A stretch of DNA of 10,817 nt from Coriobacteriales bacterium (GTDB taxonomy: Bacteria; Actinomycetota; Coriobacteriia; Coriobacteriales; UBA8131). The DNA is taken from the NCBI GenBank assembly GCA_031282085.1, contig JAITEK010000115.1, positions 1-10,817 of the forward strand, written 5' to 3'. Positions 6,133 to 10,817 of this stretch are shown in pieces (position 1 is the first letter of the stretch; each line of letters opens with the position of its first letter). A program made the position numbers and the translations under genes. The notes below the pieces were generated by a model, which was not told where the DNA came from, searched no databases, and saw nothing but the letters and a program-made list of their open reading frames with translations.

Positions 6133-6183
6133 GAGGGGGCGCCAGCCGGGGCCGCGTGTCGCGTTGCGCGCTTGTGGCCTGGT

Positions 6184-7083
6184 TTATTCGGTGGCGGCGG
6201 GGTAGGAGCCGAGGGTCTTTACCTCACGCAGCTTGAGGCGCAGGCAATCAAGCGCGGTCTTGACGTGGATGTCGTTGGTGTGGCCCTCGATGTCTATCCA
6301 GAACATATAGTCCCCGAGCGCGCGCTTGGTCGGCCGCGACTGTATCTTGGTGAGGTTCAGCCCCGCGTAGGCGAACTCCTCCAAAATCATGAGCAGCGTG
6401 CCGGGGCGGTCCTCCCTCATGAACAGCGCGAGCGAGGTCTTGTAGCCGCCGGTGTCCCGCGGGGCGGGCAGCGGGTTGCTGCCAATGAGCACAAAGCGGG
6501 TCTGGTTGCCGTAGTGATCCTCTATCTGTTCGGCGTATATCTCAGCGCCAAACAGCCCCGCGGCCAGCCCGGTGCCGATGGCCGCAAGCTGCGGGTCGGC
6601 AACGGCCATGCGCACCGCCTCAGCTGTTGAGGTGGTGGCGAGCGTCTGAGCGGCGGGGAGTTTCTGCTGGAGCCAGCGCCGCGACTGTGCCAGCGCCTGC
6701 GGATGGGAGGCGATGGTGCGGACGTCTGCCAGCTTTGCGCCCGGCGCGACAATGAGGTTGTGGTGGATGTCGACCACGATCTCGCCGAGTATCTGGGCGC
6801 CCGAGGTGAAGGCAAAGGCGTCGAGGGTCTCATTCACGCTGCCCTCAAGCGCGTTTTCTATGGGCACAACGCCGAACTGCGTACGCCCCCGGTCCACGAG
6901 GTCGAATATCTCGGTGATGGTGGCGCACTCGATGAGCCGGGCGGCGGAAGCGTCCTGCGCGTCCGCGGCATCCCGCGTACCCGCGGCATTCGTCGCAAAG
7001 ACGCGCGCGGCCTCGTGGCTGTAGGTCCCCTCAGGCCCAAGATAGGCATAGCTCGTTGATGACGCCGGCGCGATCTGGTTCAC
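6184..7083 (-). CDS. pheA: Prephenate dehydratase
   Basis: A 299-residue cytosolic enzyme that converts prephenate to phenylpyruvate in phenylalanine synthesis. The catalytic domain starts with YLGPEGTYSHEAA (about 14-26) and continues with VVPIENALEGSVNETLD (about 72-88) and the signature NQTRFVLIG, in which T195-R196-F197 is the family's catalytic triplet. A C-terminal ACT domain (about 215-292) contains DRPGTL and TKIQSRPTKR. The usual phenylalanine-binding ESRP motif reads QSRP here. Residues about 31-49 form an Ala/Asp-rich insertion after the first motif. No chorismate mutase domain is attached. The GTG at 7083 is chosen because AGGAG lies 5 bases upstream and the homology begins just after it. 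The frame stays open further upstream, antisense to larB, without family similarity. It is divergent from larB. Confidence 0.94.
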   Translation of the reverse strand: MNQIAPASSTSYAYLGPEGTYSHEAARVFATNAAGTRDAADAQDASAARLIECATITEIFDLVDRGRTQFGVVPIENALEGSVNETLDAFAFTSGAQILGEIVVDIHHNLIVAPGAKLADVRTIASHPQALAQSRRWLQQKLPAAQTLATTSTAEAVRMAVADPQLAAIGTGLAAGLFGAEIYAEQIEDHYGNQTRFVLIGSNPLPAPRDTGGYKTSLALFMREDRPGTLLMILEEFAYAGLNLTKIQSRPTKRALGDYMFWIDIEGHTNDIHVKTALDCLRLKLREVKTLGSYPAATE

Positions 7084-7206
7084 AATTGCTCCTGTCCCCC
7101 ACTCATCGTATGGATGTCCCGATACATTGTACCCGTTTTGGCAGCGAAGGCGTATTCTCGGATACGGTAGAATGGTTCGCGACAGGTAACAACAAGGGAG
7201 GCACCG
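7084..7206. promoter_or_regulatory. Divergent promoter region between pheA and larB
   Basis: These 123 bases must serve both genes. On the minus strand GGGTACAATG (TACAAT at 7131-7126) is a good -10 for pheA. On the plus strand TAGAAT (7168-7173) is a fair -10 for larB. I see no matching -35 box for either. A partly symmetric GTAT...GATAC sits at 7152-7165. No riboswitch or leader peptide was recognised. Confidence 0.4.
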
Positions 7207-8001
7207 TTGGAGAAGCCCACAGAATTGTATGACTTTGCGGAGTTGGACTTCGCCCGGGAGGATCGCTGCGGGTTTCCCGAGGTCGTCTACGGCGCGGGCA
7301 AGACGCCCGCACAGGTCGCCTCCATCATGCAGGCGCTCGTTGAGCGTCACGGTGTTGTCCTCTGCACCCGCGCCTGCGCCGAGCAGGCCGAAGCGGTACG
7401 CTTGGTGTTGCCGGACGCACGTTTTATCCCGTCCTGCGGGATGCTCTTTGTCGATCGGAGGGTTGAGACTGTGCGCGTGACCGACGAAGTGGCCGACACG
7501 CTGCTTGGCGGTGCGGGCACGGACGAGGCCCCGGGCACAGACGCGGGCGGTGCAGGCTTTGTCGTCGTCTGCTGCGCCGGAACCAGCGACTTGCCGGTGG
7601 CCCAGGAGGCCGCACTGACCGCACGGCTCATGGGGTCGAGGGTATGCCTGCTCACCGACGTGGGCATCTCGGGCGTACATCGCGTGCTCGCCCACACAGA
7701 GACGCTACGCGACGCGCACGCTATCATCGCCGTCGCGGGCATGGAGGGCGCCCTGCCCTCCCTCGTTGCAGGGCTTGTGGACGTGCCGGTTATAGCGGTC
7801 CCCACCTCGGTGGGCTACGGCGCGAGCTTCGGCGGCATCGCCGCGCTGCTCGGTATGCTCAACTCCTGCGCAGGCGGGGTGAGCGTTGTGAACATCGACA
7901 ACGGCTTCGGCGCGGGCGTGATAGCGCACCGCGTAAACCTACCTCCCACTCGGTTTGCGTGTCACGAGGGCGCTACGCGTCCCGCGGAGTCGAGTGAGTG
8001 A
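7207..8001 (+). CDS. larB: Nickel-pincer cofactor biosynthesis protein LarB
   Basis: A 264-residue cytosolic enzyme with a PurE-like (AIR carboxylase) fold. LarB carboxylates the pyridinium ring of nicotinic acid adenine dinucleotide and hydrolyses its phosphoanhydride, giving the precursor of the nickel-pincer nucleotide. The recognisable blocks are GFPEVVYGAGKTP (22-34), AGTSDLPVAQEAALTA (124-139), DVGISGVHRVL (151-161), VAGMEGALPSLVAGLVD (176-192), PTSVGYGASFGGIAALLGML (199-218) and NSCAGGVSVVNIDNGFGAG (219-237). C221 is the cysteine that forms the covalent pyridine adduct and E180 aligns with the catalytic glutamate, as I recall from the Lactobacillus plantarum enzyme. The start is a TTG with AGGGAGG 5 bases upstream. 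A short Gly/Asp-rich insertion (about 101-115) is present. It forms a unit with larC downstream; LarE and LarA are not in the window. Confidence 0.95.
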   Translation: MEKPTELYDFAELDFAREDRCGFPEVVYGAGKTPAQVASIMQALVERHGVVLCTRACAEQAEAVRLVLPDARFIPSCGMLFVDRRVETVRVTDEVADTLLGGAGTDEAPGTDAGGAGFVVVCCAGTSDLPVAQEAALTARLMGSRVCLLTDVGISGVHRVLAHTETLRDAHAIIAVAGMEGALPSLVAGLVDVPVIAVPTSVGYGASFGGIAALLGMLNSCAGGVSVVNIDNGFGAGVIAHRVNLPPTRFACHEGATRPAESSE

Positions 8002-8060
8002 GGCTGTTGCTGTGGGACAGGGGGACGGGGCAACTGTCCCACCTGGTGAGGCTGTTGCTG
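7996..8060 (+). repeat. Direct repeat at the ends of larB and larC
   Basis: GTGAGGCTGTTGCTG occurs at 7998-8012 (covering the larB stop) and again at 8046-8060 inside the spacer. A third copy with one change lies at 9447-9461, covering the larC stop. Between the two gene ends the match extends to 19 bases (7996-8014 and 9445-9463) with one mismatch, and the TGA stop falls at the same place in both. Confidence 0.7.
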
Positions 8061-8109
8061 CATCGAGAACGCCCATCGTGTGGGACAGTTGCCCCGTCCC
8101 CCTGTCCCA
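8013..8109. repeat. Inverted pair of GGGAC-type palindromic repeats between larB and larC
   Basis: A 30-base sequence (8013-8042) recurs as its perfect reverse complement at 8080-8109, with 37 bases between. Each arm is itself a hairpin: TGGGACAG, a 13-base G-rich loop, CTGTCCCA. The whole is a REP-doublet-like unit that fills most of the 162-base larB-larC spacer. Similar GGGAC...GTCCC palindromes are known as substrates or relics of REP-associated Y1 transposases, but none is encoded here. It could also stop or stabilise larB transcripts. Confidence 0.85.
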
Positions 8110-8163
8110 GTCGCGCGCAACACACGAGACGGTACGACACATGATGTGTAAGGATGTGAGCCT

Positions 8164-9450
8164 GTGATACTGCATTTTGATTTCTCGACCGGTGCATCCG
8201 GCGACAAGATACTCGGCGCTCTGCTTGAGGTGAGTGAGGCGCTGGAGCTGGCGACTTTTGAGGAGTTGCGCGCCGTCGGCGAGGCGCTCGTACCCGGCGT
8301 GCGCATCGAACGGCAGCACGTGCAGCAAGGTGGCGTCCAGGCGACGGGCATAACCGTGACGGAGCACGACGCGCCGGTACGCCACTGGCATGAGATACGC
8401 GCCTGCATCGAGGCGGCAGGTGCCGATGGCACTCTGGGCAGGGAGGCTGCGTCCCTTGCGCTCGCGGCCTTCGGCGCCATCGCGGAGGCGGAGGCCGCCG
8501 TCCATGGCTGCGCGGTTGAGCAGGTACACTTCCACGAGGTAGGAGCCGCCGACTCGCTTATCGACATCTGCTGTAGCAGCTTTTTGCTGGACAAGCTCGC
8601 TCCCCGGGCGGTGTACGCCACTCCCCTCGCCCTTGGTTCGGGCACCTTTGTCTGCTCGCATGGGGAGTTGCCCGTGCCTGCTCCAGCGACCGCGCGGCTC
8701 ATCGAGGGGCTGCCGGTCTATGCCGGCGCCCATACTGGCGAGTTGACCACCCCCACCGGCGCCGCCCTTGCCCGTTGCTTTGTGAGCGCCTGGGAGCCGT
8801 TGCCCTGCGTAACACCGTGCGCCTCGGGCTACGGGGCCGGCAGCCGCAGCATCCCCGGAACCCCCAACGTCGTGCGCGTGCTTGCCGGGCAACGCTGGGA
8901 TTGGCAAGTGGGACAGGGGGGGACGGGGCAAGTGTCCCATTCTGGAACAGAGACGTCGAACCCTCAAGAGCTTTTCGGGCAAAAGGGGACACTTGCCCCG
9001 TCCCCCCTCATTGAGGGTTGCGTGCTGCTTGAGACGAACATCGACCACCTCAGCCCCGAAGCGCTCGCGTTCACCTGCGAGGAGTTGCTCGCCGCAGGCG
9101 CCCTCGATGTGTGGCAGGAGCCCATCACCATGAAGAAGGGGCGTTTGGCGGTGCGGCTGTGCGTGCTTGTCTGCGCGGGTGTGGGACGGGTCTTTGCCGA
9201 GCGCATCATAGGGCTGACCGGCAGCCTGGGCGTGAGAAGCAGCTATGTTGAGCGCTTCTGCGTCCCGCGCGAGATAGCAACCGAGCAGATGCCCTGTGGC
9301 CTGGTCGCCTTCAAGACGGCGTTCGTCGCGACGCCCGAAGGGCGCCTTAAGCTGCGTCGCCCCGAATACGCCGACGTCGCTCGCATTGCCCGCGAGCAGG
9401 GTCTCAGCTTCCCTGAAGCCTACGAGCAGCTGGGCGCACAGGCAGAGTGA
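8164..9450 (+). CDS. larC: Nickel-pincer cofactor nickel insertase LarC
   Basis: A 428-residue cytosolic CTP-dependent enzyme that inserts nickel into the dithio-pyridinium nucleotide, completing the cofactor of lactate racemase and related LarA enzymes. Domain 1 shows LHFDFSTGASGDKILGALL (3-21), QVHFHEVGAADSLIDI (120-135), TTPTGAAL (195-202) and GYGAGSRSIPGTPNVVRVL (222-240). Domain 2 shows VLLETNIDHLSPEAL (287-301), AGALDVWQEPITMKKGR (311-327) and a C-terminal EYADVARIAREQGL (401-414). Between them, residues about 245-283 are encoded by an inserted palindromic repeat and match nothing expected in the family. The start is GTG at 8164, with AAGGA 9 bases upstream. In L. plantarum the two domains are separate reading frames joined by ribosomal frameshift; here a single frame covers both. 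Confidence 0.93.
   Translation: MILHFDFSTGASGDKILGALLEVSEALELATFEELRAVGEALVPGVRIERQHVQQGGVQATGITVTEHDAPVRHWHEIRACIEAAGADGTLGREAASLALAAFGAIAEAEAAVHGCAVEQVHFHEVGAADSLIDICCSSFLLDKLAPRAVYATPLALGSGTFVCSHGELPVPAPATARLIEGLPVYAGAHTGELTTPTGAALARCFVSAWEPLPCVTPCASGYGAGSRSIPGTPNVVRVLAGQRWDWQVGQGGTGQVSHSGTETSNPQELFGQKGTLAPSPLIEGCVLLETNIDHLSPEALAFTCEELLAAGALDVWQEPITMKKGRLAVRLCVLVCAGVGRVFAERIIGLTGSLGVRSSYVERFCVPREIATEQMPCGLVAFKTAFVATPEGRLKLRRPEYADVARIAREQGLSFPEAYEQLGAQAE
8909..9009. repeat. GGGAC-type inverted repeat inserted in frame inside larC
   Basis: A perfect 22-base inverted repeat (8917-8938 and 8986-9007) with a 47-base spacer. Its core differs from the larB-larC repeat at one of 20 positions (CAAG instead of CAAC). 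The left arm keeps the outer TGGGACA...TGTCCCA hairpin; the right arm has lost its outer half. It adds no stop codon and is translated as a Gly/Gln/Ser-rich stretch. Confidence 0.85.
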
Positions 9451-9603
9451 GGCTTTTGCTGTGTGGCCGTACTTTGTTCGCAGTCTGATAACGGTTTGCG
9501 CAAAGGACACATCAACATCAGGAACAGCGGTATGCTGAGGGGGTACGAGCGGTTGAGCCGTCGGCCGCGTTTGCTAGTCTAAGATTTAACTCGATAGCGC
9601 GTG
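9451..9603 (+). promoter_or_regulatory. Spacer between larC and dltB with a weak promoter candidate
   Basis: No gene fits in these 153 bases. An imperfect hairpin (9472-9482 with 9497-9505, two bulged bases) lacks a T run, so termination after larC is uncertain. TTGAGC (9553-9558), 16 bases, then TAGTCT (9575-9580) is a possible promoter for the next gene. The match is weak. Confidence 0.25.
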
Positions 9604-10809
9604 ATGATAGATTTCTATACCAGCCCTTCGTTTTACCTCCTTCTCGTTGCCACTGTCATACCCGCAGCCATCCTCGGCTTCAGCGGACATCGGATACGAC
9701 GTTACGGTCTTGTAGCGTCTTTGTTGTTTATCGCGCTACTGTTCAGCGGGCGTTTGTCCGAGCTGCTGGCCCTCCTGTTCTTCCTGGGCATCGCCAGCGG
9801 CACTACCCTGATTGTTTTGCGCGAGTGGCGCCAAACAGGGCCAGGCGGAGGCAGGCGGCGCCTCTGGGTCTACCGCCTGAGCCTGGCTGCTGTTGCAGCC
9901 CCTTTGGTCTGCGGCAAACTCGGGGGGTTATTCGACGAGAACATCCTCGGCTTTATCGGCATCTCCTATCTCACTTTCAAGGCGCTCCAGGTGCTCATCG
10001 AGATACGCGACGGGCTCATTGAGCGCCTCAATCCCCTCGATTACCTGTACTTCCTGTTGTTCTTTGCCCCCTTCACCTCGGGGCCCATCGACCGCTCCCG
10101 CCGTTTCATACAAGACGCCAACCGGCGTTTTGCGCGTGCGGAGTACGCTGGTCTGCTCGCCAAGGGGATAACGCTGCTGCTGCTGGGGGCCGTCTACAAG
10201 CTGGTGTTCTCCGCCGTCGCGTCGCTGAACTACACGCCCGAAACGCTCGCTTCCGGCTTTGGGCCCCTGGAGGTCGCAGAGGCCATTAAGGACGCCTGGG
10301 CCTACGGGCTGTATCTGTTCTTCGATTTTGCGGGCTATTCGCTCATGGCCATAGGGGCCGGGTGCTGCTTCGGCATCGTCACGCCGCCGAACTTCAGGGC
10401 GCCTTTCGCGGCGTGCGACATCAAGGATTTCTGGAACCGTTGGCACATGACGCTGTCATTTTGGTTGCGCGACTTCGTCTTCATGCGCTTTACCCGGTTT
10501 GCGCTCAAGCACCAACTACTCGGTTCGCGGCAAACCGTCGCCTGCACGGGCTACCTCCTCAACATGACCCTGATGGGCGTCTGGCACGGGCTCACCTTCG
10601 ACTACCTGACCTACGGGTTGTTCCACGGGTTCTTGCTGGCGGCGACCGATGTTTACCAGAAGCGTTCGCGCTTCTACCGGCGCTACAAGGACACGCGGCC
10701 CTACCAGATCGCGTCCTGGGCGCTGACCCTCAACCTTGTCATGTTCGGATTCGCGCTGTTCTCCGGGCAGGCGCAACTCATACTGGGAGGTTTGCTGGAT
10801 GGCGACTGA
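9604..10809 (+). CDS. dltB: DltB-like membrane-bound O-acyltransferase
   Basis: A polytopic membrane protein of about 401 residues in the MBOAT family. DltB takes D-alanine from the carrier protein DltC and passes it outward for esterification of teichoic acids. Visible family blocks, numbered from the ATG, are LNPLDYLYFLLFFAPFTSGP (about 142-161), LYLFFDFAGYSLMAIGAG (about 236-253), NFRAPF (263-268), DFWNRWHMTLSFWLRDFVF (275-293, containing H281) and MGVWHG (324-329). H328 in the last block is the invariant MBOAT histidine. About ten or more hydrophobic segments are present. Start: GTG at 9601 and ATG at 9604 are adjacent; I prefer the ATG. Neither has a clear ribosome binding site. No dltA lies upstream, so the acceptor could be a different surface polymer. 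The stop overlaps the next start. Family is secure, substrate is inferred. Confidence 0.88.
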   Translation: MIDFYTSPSFYLLLVATVIPAAILGFSGHRIRRYGLVASLLFIALLFSGRLSELLALLFFLGIASGTTLIVLREWRQTGPGGGRRRLWVYRLSLAAVAAPLVCGKLGGLFDENILGFIGISYLTFKALQVLIEIRDGLIERLNPLDYLYFLLFFAPFTSGPIDRSRRFIQDANRRFARAEYAGLLAKGITLLLLGAVYKLVFSAVASLNYTPETLASGFGPLEVAEAIKDAWAYGLYLFFDFAGYSLMAIGAGCCFGIVTPPNFRAPFAACDIKDFWNRWHMTLSFWLRDFVFMRFTRFALKHQLLGSRQTVACTGYLLNMTLMGVWHGLTFDYLTYGLFHGFLLAATDVYQKRSRFYRRYKDTRPYQIASWALTLNLVMFGFALFSGQAQLILGGLLDGD

Positions 10810-10817
10810 GAGAATCC
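10799..10817 (+). CDS. Start of a following gene, cut by the right edge
   Basis: An ATG at 10799 (MATERI...) overlaps the dltB stop by 11 bases in another frame, with GGGAGG 8 bases upstream inside dltB. The overlap and the ribosome binding site suggest a translationally coupled gene. In dlt operons dltC or dltD would be expected here, but six codons are too few to identify it. Confidence 0.5.

Larger units (their letters stand above)
5919..6171. repeat. Composite repeat block between rbr and pheA, bounded by 29-base direct repeats
   Basis: Most of the 343-base space between rbr and pheA is repeat DNA with no plausible gene. A direct repeat beginning CAGCCGGGGCCGCGTGTCGC occurs at 5919-5947 and again, identical over 29 bases, at 6143-6171. 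Between the copies lie two identical 29-base hairpin repeats, a foldable cloverleaf segment (5954-6064) and a small GC hairpin (6072-6086). The second direct repeat ends 12 bases from the pheA stop. The block looks like an accumulated, non-autonomous repeat rather than a promoter. Confidence 0.8.

Noticed and set aside
5919..6171. CRISPR array
   Set aside because: There are only two or three repeat copies with uneven spacing, mixed repeat types, and no cas genes.
6184..7695. A 503-codon open frame that would extend pheA about 200 residues upstream
   Set aside because: The extra part lies antisense over larB and shows no family pattern. The GTG at 7083 has a good ribosome binding site and homology starts just after it.
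8909..9009. larC as a broken pseudogene because of the inserted repeat
   Set aside because: The frame is intact through the insertion and the domain 2 motifs continue in frame, so I treat it as an in-frame insertion in a probably functional gene.
7939..9510. A 523-codon minus-strand open frame across larC
   Set aside because: It is an antisense shadow of a GC-rich gene. The plus-strand LarC has clear motifs, and the antisense protein looks compositionally random.

Overview
The window is GC-rich bacterial DNA. Its gene content (a membrane-bound [NiFe] hydrogenase, rubrerythrin, nickel-pincer cofactor genes and a DltB-type acyltransferase) suggests an anaerobic or microaerophilic high-GC organism. 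A Coriobacteriia-type actinobacterium is my best guess, but it is inferred from gene mix and protein style and rests on no marker gene. No rRNA, tRNA, transposase or phage gene was seen.

Left part, minus strand (1-5840). The start of metE (B12-independent methionine synthase, cut by the left edge) has an upstream region with four copies of a GCTT-n-TAAG palindrome laid over a plausible promoter. Next comes a compact operon hyaA-hyaB-hyaC (4940 down to 1176): [NiFe] hydrogenase small subunit with Tat signal, large subunit, and cytochrome b. The genes overlap or nearly touch, and a strong hairpin terminator follows. Upstream of it lies rubrerythrin, a peroxide-detoxifying diiron protein. The likely logic is periplasmic H2 oxidation feeding electrons through cytochrome b into the quinone pool, with an oxidative-stress protein nearby. 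No hydrogenase maturation gene is present here.

Middle (5841-7206). A 343-base gene-free stretch is packed with repeats: two copies of a 29-base hairpin element (a third, diverged and inverted copy lies in front of hyaA), a pair of 29-base direct repeats, and a segment of about 111 bases that can fold as a cloverleaf. Then comes pheA (prephenate dehydratase, minus strand), divergent from larB.

Right part, plus strand (7207-10817). larB and larC encode two of the three enzymes that build the nickel-pincer nucleotide of lactate racemase and its relatives. They are separated by a perfect inverted pair of GGGAC-type repeats. A second inverted pair of the same family lies inside larC, in frame, at the junction of its two domains. 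A DltB-like membrane acyltransferase follows, and its stop codon overlaps the start of a further gene cut by the right edge.

The genes belong to known families. What looks least described is the non-coding architecture: the metE operator array, the cloverleaf-forming repeat block, and the palindromic element that has become part of the larC coding sequence.
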